A program made the position numbers and the translations under genes. Source: Diplonema japonicum (Eukaryota > Euglenozoa > Diplonemea > Diplonemida > Diplonemidae). Taken from it: a stretch of DNA of 64,000 nt. Positions within the stretch are counted from its first letter, which is position 1. Every line of letters starts with the position of its first letter. Location: NCBI GenBank assembly GCA_964019335.1, contig OZ025741.1:1-64000 (forward strand). The letters run 5' to 3'. Below the pieces are notes generated by a model. That model saw only the letters and a list, made by a program, of their open reading frames with translations, did not search any database and was not told the origin of the DNA. This document shows, one piece after another, positions 33,601-41,317 of the stretch.

Positions 33601-36600
33601 CCACCAGCCTTGCTTGCAATCGTTACATGCAACACCATCCCAGTAACCAAGGACTGGGTTGGTATGGCAGTTACACAAACCACTCATACAAGTCCCATGC
33701 ACACAAAAGCAAGGTGCTTCAGAAGGTACCGCAGTCGGCAGAAGAGGAGCTGCCGTCAACGGACTTGGAGTTGATGGGGTAAGCGTAAGCGGGCTCCCAG
33801 TTAAAGGGAAAGGTGTTAGCGGGCTCCCGGTTAGAGGGATAGGTGTTAGCGGACTCCCAGTCAAAGGGATAGGTGTTAGCGGGCTCCCGGTTAGAGGGAT
33901 AGGTGTTAGCGGACTCCCAGTTAAAGGGATAGGTGTCAGCGGGCTCCCAGTTAGAGGGAAAGGTGCTAGCGGACTCCCGGTTTGAGGGAACCCAGTTAAA
34001 GGGAAAGGTGTTAGCGGGCTCCCGGTTAGAGGGATAGGTGTTAGCGGGCTCCCAGTTAGAGGGAAAGGTGTTAGCGGACTCCCGGTTTGAGGGAACCCAG
34101 TTAAAGGGAAAGGTGTTAGCGGGCTCCCGGTTAGAGGGATAGGTGTTAGCGGGCTCCCAGTTAGAGGGAAAGGTGTTAGCGGACTCCCGGTTTGAGGGAA
34201 CCCAGTTAAAGGGAAAGGTGTTAGCGGGCTCCCGGTTAGAGGGATAGGTGTTAGCGGACTCCCAGTCAAAGGGATAGGTGTTAGCGGGCTCCCGGTTTGA
34301 GGGAAAGGTGTCAGCGGGCTCCCAGTTAAAGGAAAAGGTGTTAGCGGGCTAGATGTCGGTGGAACTGATGTGACAGGATTTGGGGTTTGCGGACTCGTTG
34401 TTGAATTCGGAGGTGTTAAGGTGGGTGTCAAAGGGATGCCTGTAGGAGGGACTTGAGTATGAGGGCTGGGAGTAGGTGGACTGAGTGTCGGTGAAAAAGT
34501 TGGAATGAGGGTAAGGGGAGCATGTGTCACAGGAGTAAATGTGAGCGGGCTGAGGGTTGATGGAACAGCTGTAGAAGTGAAGGTTGGACTGGGTGTTTGT
34601 ATTTGCGCAGGTGCTTGCGTCAGAGGAACAAGTGTTGATGGACTTGCTGTGAGAGGACTGTGTGTTTGTGGAACGGGAGAGGGCGGGAAAGGCGTTGGAG
34701 GACTTGAAGTTGTCGGGTTGGGTGTTTGTGGAACAGGTGTGAGTGGACTTACTGTCGGAGGTGATTGAGTTGACGGGCTTGGCGACAGAGGAGTGAGAGT
34801 AAGTGGGCTGGGTGTGAGTGGGGCAGATGTTGAAAGAACTAGTGGGGGTAAGGTAAGTGGGCTTGATGTAGAAGGTGCGGGTGTAAGTGGGCTGGACGTG
34901 GATGGGATCGGTGGGTTCGCAGTTGGCGGAATAGATGTTAGTGGAGCACCTGTTGATGGGCTAGCTGTCGATGGAAAAAGGGTCAGTGGACTGGAAGTAA
35001 GTGGAATAGGTGTCGGCGGGCTAGCTGTTAGGGGGGACGCAGTGGGAGGGAAAAATATTAATGGGCTGGATGTAAGCGGAATAGAAGTTGGTGGAACTGG
35101 TGTCAGCGGACTGGCTGTTTGGGGAAACGGTGTGAGTGGTGACAAGGTAGGCGGATTGGGTGTTATTGGAATCGGAGTCGGCGGGTTTAGCGTCAGCGGA
35201 CTAGCTGTTGACGGGCTTGCAGTTGGGGGAAGAGGGGTTAGTGGGTTAGGTGTTGGAGGGAAAGGAGTCAGTGGGTTGGGTGTCAGTGGGACAGGTGTCA
35301 GCGGACTTGCTGTTTGAGGGAACGGAGTCGGTGGGCTAGGTGTTGACGGGCTTGCGGTTTGCGGGAAAGGAGTCGATGGGGCAAGTGTTGAAGGAAGAGG
35401 GGTCAGTGGGTTAGGTGTTGGAGGAAAAGGGGTCGGCGGGCTAGGTGTTGACGGGCTTGCAGTTGGCGGGAAAGGAGTCAGCGGGTTGGGTGTCAGTGGG
35501 ACAGATGTCGGCGGACTTGCTGTTTGAGGGAATGGAGTCAGCGGACTAAGTGTCAGCGGGCTAGGTGTTGGCGGGCTTGCAGTTTGCGGGAAAGGAGTCG
35601 ACGGGGCAGGTGTTGGTGGGCTTGCAGTTGGAGGGAAAGGAGTCAGCGGGCTAGGAGTCGGCGGGAAAGGGGTCGGTGGGCTAGGTGTTGGAGGGGAAAG
35701 AGTCAGCGGGCTAGGTGTTGGAGGGAAAGGGGTTGGTGGGCTTGAGGTAGGAGGGAAAGGAGTCGGCGGGCTAGGTGTTGGCGGGAAAGGGGTCGGTGGG
35801 TTAGGTGTTGGCGGGCTTGCGGTTTGAGGGAAAGGGGTCGGCGGGCTTGGCGTAGACGGAATTGGCGTTGGCGGGCTAGGTGTAACATCAAAACACGCAT
35901 TGGACGACGGGACAGCAGTTGCCTGGAACACTACAGATGGGGCACTCGGGGACGGGGGCTCAGCAGAGCTATCACACGTCCAAGACAAACCAAAACCAGT
36001 GCGCGGCACCTCGTTCCCGGAGGTGAAGATGATGACAACGTCGCCGCGGACGGAGGGCTGGTAGGTGGGGACAGTCGTCCCACAGAAGTTGGGGCTGTAG
36101 ATGGAACCTTGCATGGCGAACAGCAAGAAGTCCATCGTGCACCTCCCGTCGGTGGACTCACCGATGTCAATGAACGAGTAGGTCAGATGGACTTGTGTCG
36201 CGCACTGAATCCGCCAGCAAACATTCTGACTGTTCTCATAAGTCCCAGACGCGGGGTAGGTAAGAGACCCGCTGGACATGAAGTCAGATTTATACATAGA
36301 GCAGCTCGGCACTGCCAAGGTGCCCGCCGCTGGCGTGGTGGGGTACGCCCAAGCACCGCATGACCATGACAGTTCGAACCCGGCATCTCCAGTACAAAGA
36401 TCGGAGTGGAGGTGAATGACAACGTCCCCAGGGTGGTAGTAGATCGTTCCGGGCGGTTGACAGACTCGCTTCTCCTCTCCGCTACTGTCATAAAGCGCAA
36501 CGTAGTCCCAGAAGCAACCGTGAACGGGCTCTGTGGAGACGGATAGCCACGAGATGCTGAGCTGGCCGTTGCAGAGGATCCTCCAGCACTTGCGTTCCCC

Positions 36601-37164
36601 TTCGTTGTAGTTTCCGGACGATGGGTACTTCAGAGTCCCTGTGGGGGTACTGAAGTAGTCATGGTAAACGTGCGCGCATTGAGGCGGGTTCACGGTGAAT
36701 GCAATGCCGGGAATGGCACAGTGCCGCCAGGTCAATGCAAAGCCTGTGGAGTGGATCACAGTGTTCGAAGAGAAGTGGAGCACGATGTCACCGGCTACAG
36801 TTGGCTGCCAGTCTGGGAGGGACCCGTCTGTCCCGCAGATCCGGTGGCTAGTTGATGAATCATAAACAGTAAGTGCATCATGGGAACACAGCACTCCCCC
36901 GTTATAAGGGCACATCCCAGTGGCACAAGGGTGCGTCGCTACACATAAAGCGTGGTCCTCGATCATCAAGCGAGTCCAGTCAAGGTGCACGTATGAGCTC
37001 CCCCCTTGGATCCTCCAGCACACAGACGCGGAGGGGCTATAGTCCGCCCCACTCCCTGGCCAGTCTATCGTCCCAGTCGGTGCAGTTGCATCTATTACAT
37101 ATGTTCCTCCACACACACCTGGGTTCAGCCCTACTACAGTGCCTAGCAAAGTTGCTAGTATCAT
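27664..37164 (-). CDS. Giant CUB/EGF/TIG receptor-like polytopic membrane protein (3 exons)
   Basis: Exons 37164-31844, 31802-31652 and 31617-27664 give 3141 aa. Introns of 41 bp (31803-31843) and 34 bp (31618-31651) flank a 151-bp exon that must be read in another frame; the two introns sum to 75 bp, so the wrong frame stays open across them. A signal peptide (MILATLLGTVVG) leads into three CUB-type domains (1-400), a Pro/Thr linker (about 430-1150), and EGF/laminin-like repeats (1150-1815) of C-x-G-H-G-x-C type. After that come a propeller-like region, TIG/IPT domains (near 2150 and 2235), a Cys-rich EGWWSPE module, and about 8 hydrophobic helices from about 2666 to 3000. The tail is Ser/Arg-rich and cytoplasmic. 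This is the plan of a cell-surface receptor or adhesion protein; the ligand is unknown. The start codon overlaps the stop of a 3-codon upstream frame. Confidence 0.8.
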   Translation of the reverse strand: MILATLLGTVVGLNPGVCGGTYVIDATAPTGTIDWPGSGADYSPSASVCWRIQGGSSYVHLDWTRLMIEDHALCVATHPCATGMCPYNGGVLCSHDALTVYDSSTSHRICGTDGSLPDWQPTVAGDIVLHFSSNTVIHSTGFALTWRHCAIPGIAFTVNPPQCAHVYHDYFSTPTGTLKYPSSGNYNEGERKCWRILCNGQLSISWLSVSTEPVHGCFWDYVALYDSSGEEKRVCQPPGTIYYHPGDVVIHLHSDLCTGDAGFELSWSCGAWAYPTTPAAGTLAVPSCSMYKSDFMSSGSLTYPASGTYENSQNVCWRIQCATQVHLTYSFIDIGESTDGRCTMDFLLFAMQGSIYSPNFCGTTVPTYQPSVRGDVVIIFTSGNEVPRTGFGLSWTCDSSAEPPSPSAPSVVFQATAVPSSNACFDVTPSPPTPIPSTPSPPTPFPQTASPPTPNPPTPFPPTPSPPTPFPPTSSPPTPFPPTPSPLTLSPPTPSPPTPFPPTPSPLTPFPPTASPPTPAPSTPFPQTASPPTPSPLTLSPLTPFPQTASPPTSVPLTPNPLTPFPPTASPSTPSPPTPFPPTPNPLTPLPSTLAPSTPFPQTASPSTPSPPTPFPQTASPLTPVPLTPNPLTPFPPTPNPLTPLPPTASPSTASPLTLNPPTPIPITPNPPTLSPLTPFPQTASPLTPVPPTSIPLTSSPLIFFPPTASPLTASPPTPIPLTSSPLTLFPSTASPSTGAPLTSIPPTANPPIPSTSSPLTPAPSTSSPLTLPPLVLSTSAPLTPSPLTLTPLSPSPSTQSPPTVSPLTPVPQTPNPTTSSPPTPFPPSPVPQTHSPLTASPSTLVPLTQAPAQIQTPSPTFTSTAVPSTLSPLTFTPVTHAPLTLIPTFSPTLSPPTPSPHTQVPPTGIPLTPTLTPPNSTTSPQTPNPVTSVPPTSSPLTPFPLTGSPLTPFPQTGSPLTPIPLTGSPLTPIPLTGSPLTPFPLTGFPQTGSPLTPFPLTGSPLTPIPLTGSPLTPFPLTGFPQTGSPLTPFPLTGSPLTPIPLTGSPLTPFPLTGFPQTGSPLAPFPLTGSPLTPIPLTGSPLTPIPLTGSPLTPIPLTGSPLTPIPLTGSPLTPFPLTGSPLTLTPSTPSPLTAAPLLPTAVPSEAPCFCVHGTCMSGLCNCHTNPVLGYWDGVACNDCKQGWWGRTCTKQCEGGACDPCGGHGQCDGGVGGTGSCSCFSDTVRGHWTGRACGVCRDRWGGARCRLRCPDCSGHGACSNGQCLCDKGYENASNCLTCTSGWSIDRSGFCKSECLGGTAVGLPCSGHGQCTNGLCICDSDYWGVDCSGECKCSNAVCDPLTGKCKCKQHYAEPDCIQCEMGYGGSSCQQKCLCSGHGTCDDAGTCTCSSHWTGDHCDLLCPGIHAPCNNHGVCSTVNGKAHCTCDASPDLGFWLGSDCSTCQSNWWGSMCKLTCPGCGTVGACYPIGKCGCAKRPKVTNDYCGDTCSLKCDSCSDPLRLGATCNRVCPGYPIECSGHGNCDAGVRGTGDCWCSYGWAGAACDLQCPVSFGQPCGGPIRGICEASGTCTCLRNWYGVSCDATCHVEQGVVCSGHGECAADTPTCVCGPGWQGPTCDVECPCGKYGLCTVGGGCECIGNFKFHGGTCSACLAGYAGDRCDLLCVNGQTSTGGTRCLCDSYYSGVSCDSKCPESSSGICNSHGTCIHGSQYPASSCKCSLDWYGKTCDVMCVAERCVAQGLQHAQCGVNGECVCQDNAGGHWTGTQCDSCKDQWYACHSKPVNVLSLGGALTATWRVSAAGMVRATPTRVSANVTQVKHPAFSKAHDAVCARMGIWVRYVVNQYNITTQGCNQLEVPPTRIDLHLPIKKPVFMATDEEHSRLYVGFTSSVAEYQTYPWPPREVRSAVVNNAVGVWFSGGTGYILEQRNNTKHEILSFERRVGLIHISKKGEAQLQEHVVNVCAREGLVVTKDCNLWGMRGQSLEVKSSGVMQGCEYASCDGGKVTLCSEAACNEVDPTTGVASAVKISGRVAAVDKGAVLSCGAAAWVYHNGMGFLVSSNGWCAAAALTVDAANAAAYVFIQNEPSRPATVYKVRLGPDGGYYGRLTLNSILTTNAVNHEYVTITALDNSLRVIFSAGDHMGLSAFTLHEVSAIIPPVADNRGGTSLTIVLKGAENMTKFVEPYTCSFLEGGNVSDAEWLRSSMVTCDTKEVLQPSCEGDYVEIGMSSRYAISTESLRRYVPPMLKTVNNRYGLASTPTVITVTGTGFKKVPSAMCVFSDGSEHRLYRDAGIETQAAVVLPCTTTRKCRYAKRESVTAIHVPATVLDTATVLCTQPAIDTSLSVLSHIDVALDGQIYTGGALQYDILLKGAGIEAPDVYRAVVGSTPEPLRVYTVDGGRRSLEGATEGVENCTAEYVWNDTLVVLDVFEIRGGVGVVHDVLVWDILKGMEGGSVHTFEVTFKVAGTPWSDKTTFHIKQGPAKNIVFKVPCNTHPIPGQVFDPVVVGIVDALGNKVGTSGNIAKGTWLEVNGTRVALETITRVVVDGIATFDHMQPSLKSGFDYIFQVTLPNQPAIPPLLSPIVSVSDCIKTLYHIAGDVGCFPCPEGGQCNGSIYIIPQEGWWSPEVGANVFYRCRSDAVCLGGAASAAEEQCAEGSKGALCQGCNEGWARERAVNKPCLKCTSGDTTLAYLVIVGMLLVGCVLICGTLRSYRKNGTLGHRMVVIRTCIIWMQSLGKFYEYNNGFTEPIDSTLFWFSRASLFDVSLYRPFNCLAKTYFPVLEVYMLFPVTATVLATAVYLLLSVLPRKGERAIGELTFKLILGVSMTVSFVSCYPTMLTHYLAYQKCENFGDGHSPLWVDSSIDCTSAEYKVRKVIAAAMAYFTGAVLPIAFIFACKWLRGRDAHHWLMYLTGGFKNRYWYWIVVVLAREAALVAPALYATEWEDRTTQHYLAMYTMEISLVLQYYFMPFDVHLHNIIECASLAVNCVVVNLLLLTYIHDFEGVVKSIMMYVLSILCFGMLLAFLFAMLPDPVRWEVERRVSSLWRGSEMEFKLSVDTVPLATPLDLSLPEIQYDTVQRPVSYRRESCSMVSTASLDTSLSVPNRNSMSLSSPPLFFLDPPNRSRRHSVGNRSRRSTLPPLMFTPPDASLGSPTPSASSQVSQFQI
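31618..31843 (-). other. Two introns flanking a hidden, frame-shifted EGF exon
   Basis: Intron 31803-31843 (GTATGC...CACTAG) and intron 31618-31651 (GTATGT...CACAG) bracket exon 31652-31802. Spliced, the exon encodes an EGF-type unit (WWGIDCDMACECSGHGSC, then CQDGYLGAGC) that matches the repeats before it. Unspliced, the same DNA reads in another frame as Cys-poor nonsense. Reading-frame callers that ignore introns will miss it. Confidence 0.85.
33776..34345 (-). repeat. 30-bp tandem repeats coding GSPLTPxPLT
   Basis: About 19 copies of a 30-bp unit coding GSPLTPFPLT or GSPLTPIPLT. A 15-bp shorter variant (GFPQT) recurs inside a higher-order block at least three times. DNA identity between copies is very high, indicating recent unequal exchange; copy number is probably polymorphic. 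Confidence 0.9.
34346..35885 (-). repeat. 15-bp-periodic Pro/Thr linker repeats
   Basis: Degenerate five-residue units of x-P-x-T-P / x-P-L-T-P type (SPPTP, FPQTA, NPLTP, SPLTP) continue the linker of the receptor-like giant. This part is older and more diverged than the adjacent 30-bp array. An extended, probably O-glycosylated stalk is the likely structure. Confidence 0.85.
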
Positions 37165-37916
37165 CTCATGTACTCATTATGAGGAAAGTGCCGCACCTTG
37201 TGTAGAATAGGAACCGATTATCCTTTGAAGAGAAAAAGAAAGGGGAGGAGGAGGGGGACGGGGTAATGGTAATAGGGGACTGGGGGGGGTGACAAAAGAA
37301 AGAAGAAAATTGGTTGTGCGTGGGGGGGAAAAAAAAAAATATTGTCGTCCCTGCTTTTGCCGGCCATCACTCTGCGGTAGTGCGTCCGTGGTGTCGGCTA
37401 TGGAAAATAAAAAAAAGAGGGTGTGCAAGGGACACGCTTTTTTTTGTGTTTTCTTTTTTTTCTTTGTTCTTTTTTGTTTAAACCGAACAACCACGTCTCA
37501 TAAAAAAAGGGAAGGTGGGGAGGGGTATTGGGAAAAAAATCAGTACAAACAAATAAAAAACGGGATATTTGACAGATTGGTGGGAAACCCATTCTGCTTC
37601 TTTTTTTTTTTTTTATGAATTCTTGTGGCCCATTTTAATTTTTCAAGGGGGGAGGGGGACTTACAGGTAAAAAGGGGGAACAAGGGGGAGAGGGGGAACG
37701 TGGGGAAGAAGCTACAAACAAATGTAAACCCTCATATACTTAGGAACGCAAAACTTTTTAATTCTTTTAGGCTCCTCCTTTGGGGGCACAGAGGACATAA
37801 CACTAAAACCTACAACTGGGCTCTTTAAAAAAAAAAAAGTTTCCTGGATGAGAAGGGGGGGGGAGTTAATCACAAAGAGCGAAAAGAAAGGGGGGGAGTC
37901 TATCACTTCTTTAACT
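37165..37916 (-). other. Intergenic region with a possible small unresolved gene
   Basis: Homopolymer-rich spacer. At 37798-37730 a 23-codon frame (MSSVPPKEEPKRIKKFCVPK...) starts 4 nt after a TTTTAG acceptor and ends at a possible GTTTAC donor. Near 37380-37320 another coding-like piece (DTTDALPQSDGRQKQGRQ) follows a CCATAG acceptor. They could be exons of one small gene, but I could not join them with consistent phase. The rest shows nothing. Confidence 0.3.
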
Positions 37917-39380
37917 TCAGTAAGTCGACCTCGCTCTGGAGGGACTAGGCGACACCCGGTCGCGTCTCGGGCTCCCAGACCCAGGGGCAGGGTGGCCCTG
38001 AGGTCCCTCAAAGTACTCATCACCCCTATTCGCGATCTCGTTAGCAGTTGCATGGAACCCCCTCTCCCTCATCTCTTTTTCCATCGAGTGAGACTTGTGC
38101 CCTCCGATAATAGGCTCATAGGTAGGGTCGTTGTCTCCACCAATAGGGGCAGCACTTGGCGTAATAGGACCAGGGCTCGCTCCGTACACAGGCTGGCTGC
38201 GAGATCCCGGACCTCGGATGGGCGATACGCCGCCCTCTGCCTGGTACGTGGTGTAGGACGCTGTAGGTGCAGCAGTGGACGGTGGCTGGTAGCGGTGCGA
38301 CCCACCAGACGAGGACGCCTGGTACGGCATGCTTGGAGGCGACTGCTGGTACGGCATGCTCGGAGGCGGCTGCTGGTATGTGCTTGGTGGCGGCTGGTAC
38401 GGCACGCTTGACTGCTTCTGGTAGGGACTCGCCCCCCTGCTCGACGAAGGTCCCCCAACGTTCATGTATGACGGCGGCGGCTGCGACCTCGGCGACCCAG
38501 AGTACGACACCGCAGCAGGTGTATGTCCGGGGGAGTACGATCTCTGTGGGCTAGCAGACACACGGTCCCTTCTTGGACTCCCAGACCCAGGCGCTGGATG
38601 CCCCTGCGGCCCCTCGAAGAACCCGTCACCCTGGTTCGCAATATCGTTGGCACTGGCGTGCATCCCCCTTTCTCTCAGCTCCTTCTCCCACGAGTAGGAT
38701 TTGTGCCCCCCTATGATGGGCTCGTAGCTAGGGTCGTTGTCTACGCCTGCGATGCCGGGTCGCTGCGACGGGGCGTAGGTGGTTTCTTGGTACGTAGGGC
38801 TCGCGCTGCGTGTGACAAACGATGCCTGGCTCGCTGGCACGGAGGGGGCGCGGTTGGCTTGAGACGTGTAGCTGGGCTGCAAGGTGTAGGCAGGCTGTGT
38901 CTGTGCGTAGACGGGGCTCGTGCTGCGCACCGGCTGTTGGGACATGTAAGAGGGCTGCTGGGTTGCGGTCACTGGACCATGACCTCTGGGTGGCGACACA
39001 CCGCCCTGGGAGAGACTGCCTGCAGGGGCATAGGTTGTGTGCCCACCCGCGCCGCCTGGACCCGATGGGGACCCGTACCCAGTGCCGTAGCTCAGCTGTT
39101 GCTGCTGCGGCGGCGAGTTCCTGGGCGACCCACCGTAGGACTCCGCTGCAGGGGTGTGCCCAGGGGAGTACGAGGAGCGCTGGGGACTGGCAGAGAGACG
39201 GTCCCTCCTCGGGCTCCCAGACCCAGGGGCAGGGTGGCCCTGAGGTCCCTCAAAGTACTCATCACCCCTATTTGCGATCTCGTTAGCAGTTGCATGGAAC
39301 CCCCTTTCCCTCATCTCCTTTTCCATCGAGTAGGACTTGTGCCCTCCGATAATAGGCTCATAGGTAGGGTCGTTGTCCAT
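37917..39380 (-). CDS. Low-complexity protein with three copies of a DPxYEPIIGGHKS module
   Basis: 487 aa, one exon; the ATG follows an AATAG acceptor and an A/G-rich leader of about 50 nt. A module of about 60 residues (DNDPTYEPIIGGHKSYS, then MEKEMRERGFHATANEIANR, then EYFEGPQGHPAPGSGSPRRDR) occurs at the N-terminus, in the middle and at the C-terminus. The modules are separated by Ser/Pro/Gln/Tyr-rich disordered linkers (SYSPGHTPAA, QQPSYMSQQP). The first and last copies are nearly identical in DNA. I do not recognise the family. No signal peptide or membrane span; a cytoskeletal, flagellar or scaffold role is conceivable but unsupported. Confidence 0.75.
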   Translation of the reverse strand: MDNDPTYEPIIGGHKSYSMEKEMRERGFHATANEIANRGDEYFEGPQGHPAPGSGSPRRDRLSASPQRSSYSPGHTPAAESYGGSPRNSPPQQQQLSYGTGYGSPSGPGGAGGHTTYAPAGSLSQGGVSPPRGHGPVTATQQPSYMSQQPVRSTSPVYAQTQPAYTLQPSYTSQANRAPSVPASQASFVTRSASPTYQETTYAPSQRPGIAGVDNDPSYEPIIGGHKSYSWEKELRERGMHASANDIANQGDGFFEGPQGHPAPGSGSPRRDRVSASPQRSYSPGHTPAAVSYSGSPRSQPPPSYMNVGGPSSSRGASPYQKQSSVPYQPPPSTYQQPPPSMPYQQSPPSMPYQASSSGGSHRYQPPSTAAPTASYTTYQAEGGVSPIRGPGSRSQPVYGASPGPITPSAAPIGGDNDPTYEPIIGGHKSHSMEKEMRERGFHATANEIANRGDEYFEGPQGHPAPGSGSPRRDRVSPSPSRARSTY

Positions 39381-39636
39381 CTTTTTTCTTTTCTCGTTTT
39401 CTCCTTTTTTCTTTTTGTTCCCGTTTCTATTGTTGATTAAAATGTAGCGCAAGACAAGTAAAACACAAAAAGAGGGGGGGAGGACTATCTCGAAAGAGAC
39501 GAAATCAAGGTAAGAAAAAAAAAACTCTAAAGAAAGTTTTTAAAAAATTCTTAGTCTTTTTTATGACCCCCTCCTCCTCCCGAGAACGTACCATATTATG
39601 AGATAAAAAAAAAAAGCAAAAAAAAAAAAATCTAAT

Positions 39637-40623
39637 CTAAGAAGCGATGTTCTTTGCAGCGAGAAACTTTTGCCGACACATGAGTAAGGTAATCAAACGG
39701 AAATGCTCGTCCCCCCATGTCTCCTCGAAAAACCGGACGAACCTGTTTCGGATAAAAGCGCCGATGTGGAGGTAGTACCGAAGCCGGGGGCTGCGGTACA
39801 CAATGACGGCCCAAGTCCGGCACGACAGCTCAGCACCGCGCACATCCCTCGGGGACAAATACGACAAGATGAGACACTCCACTTCGTAAACACACGTCAC
39901 ACCAGTAAACGGAAAGTACGTCTCATCACCCGAGGGCCCTATTGGGTCGCCAGCTTCACGTGTCACACGGGTTTCACGAATCAATAAACTTCTGTCAATA
40001 TCCGCAGGCTGCACTTCATCGTCAACAAGTGTAAAGCGTCTCCTCTTCGTGCAGGCTAGCAACATTTCTAAAGGACAGGGTTTGCAGTAGAACGCGGTGA
40101 GCATTCGTGTTTTGGTCTTGCAGGTGTTTGGAGTGCACCACCCTGGTGATGGGTTTTCCAAAGATGTTGCCAACTGTTTAGCTTGCTGTTTGAACCACGG
40201 ATCGCACGCCCACAGAATTGGGTCGAATGGGATGAGCGCAGTTATTAGAGGAGCTACCCCACACAAACAGGTTTTATCTGTCAAAAATTGTGTGGAAAAC
40301 GCGTTTTTCACATCGGAGTGAACGGAGGTTATTTCCCTGTCGACCCAGTGAGACACGATCCTCATGATTACCGGCGGGAACAGTGCCAGGGCGATCTCGG
40401 TACAGTCGTTGCCCGGAAATGCTTTTTTCACAACTAGTTCGCACATCCTGTGCCATATGTGGACCAGTGGGATCTCGTTTATCTTACCTCCTTTTAACCC
40501 CAATACTTCTAATGCGATGTCTATCCTCTTCTTGCGGACTCTCTCTTCGTCCCGGCTCCTCGTGTATCCCTCCTCTATCCTTCTTAGCTTCACTAAGAAC
40601 TTGCTTGCTGCGGGAAGATCCAT
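39637..40623 (-). CDS. F-box-like protein
   Basis: 328 aa, one exon; the ATG is preceded by an in-frame TAA. The N-terminal 230 residues are unfamiliar, with scattered Cys (CLCG, CTPNTCKTKT, CKPC). Residues about 248-290 (YEVECLILSYLSPRDVRGAELSCRTW followed by RYY) match the F-box pattern of two helices around a P-x-D-V core and a C-x-x-W. F-box proteins recruit substrates to SCF ubiquitin ligases. Here the box sits near the C-terminus, which is less usual. The call is tentative. Confidence 0.55.
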   Translation of the reverse strand: MDLPAASKFLVKLRRIEEGYTRSRDEERVRKKRIDIALEVLGLKGGKINEIPLVHIWHRMCELVVKKAFPGNDCTEIALALFPPVIMRIVSHWVDREITSVHSDVKNAFSTQFLTDKTCLCGVAPLITALIPFDPILWACDPWFKQQAKQLATSLENPSPGWCTPNTCKTKTRMLTAFYCKPCPLEMLLACTKRRRFTLVDDEVQPADIDRSLLIRETRVTREAGDPIGPSGDETYFPFTGVTCVYEVECLILSYLSPRDVRGAELSCRTWAVIVYRSPRLRYYLHIGAFIRNRFVRFFEETWGDEHFRLITLLMCRQKFLAAKNIAS

Positions 40624-41317
40624 TTTTTTTAAACGCCCCTCCTTTTTTTTTTTAAAGAACTTTTTAAGGGGGGAGGGGGGTTTTTTTTAAAAAAAAAGGG
40701 GGGGGATAACAACAATATAGCGTGACGTGTAGGAAGAATACCAAGAAGAAAGAAGACAAAAAAGAAAAAAGAAATCTATGCAAAAGAGCTTGGAAAAAAA
40801 AAAAAAAAAAGGAATTCAAAAAATAAAATTTCAAATGTGCAGTGGGGATGCTCCGGACAGCTTCTGGGCTAGAAACAAGCGTAGCCGTGCTTGCAATGTC
40901 AGATAGCTCCGTGAGCTGGTCTAGGCCATTGAGGACGGATCTCGGCTCAGTCTCGGTTAGCTCCGACTCTGCTTCTTGGAACCCCGTGCCACACGCCAGT
41001 ACTGGCTAGTTCACGTCAGGACATCTAATTAAAAGTCTTAAGAAGAAAATACTAAAAAAAAAAAAAAAAAAACCTTTACTTTTTCTAACTGAATCGTCCA
41101 ATTTACATCATATCGGCGCTCTTGCTAACGACCACAGGAAAAAAAAAGAAAACTAAAAAAGGGGGAGGACAATAATGACAATGAAAAAAAAAATGAAAAA
41201 TAGTTGACGTTGAAGGGAGAAAATATAATAAAAGGAAAAAAAAAAGAAAAGAAAAAAAAAACACACAAAATCTATCCGAATAAAAAAAGAAAAAGAAAAA
41301 AAATCACGAAATTACAT
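40624..41317 (-). other. Gap with an orphan exon-like segment
   Basis: Mostly poly-A/T. At about 41001-40833 a stretch reads openly as FQEAESELTETEPRSVLN followed by GLDQLTELSDIAST and further coding-like sequence, with AACTAG or CCAG acceptors just upstream (41006, 41002). Its acidic composition and codon usage look coding. From the CCAG acceptor its phase fits a donor near the end of the upstream gene (after ATT-G or CCT-G at about 41320-41330), so it may be a further 3' exon of that gene. Its own 3' end is unresolved. Confidence 0.35.

Noticed and set aside
34505-35317. Plus-strand Gly/Val-rich frames (GVSGLxVxG)
   Set aside because: Antisense of the Pro/Thr linker; periodicity is inherited from the sense repeats.
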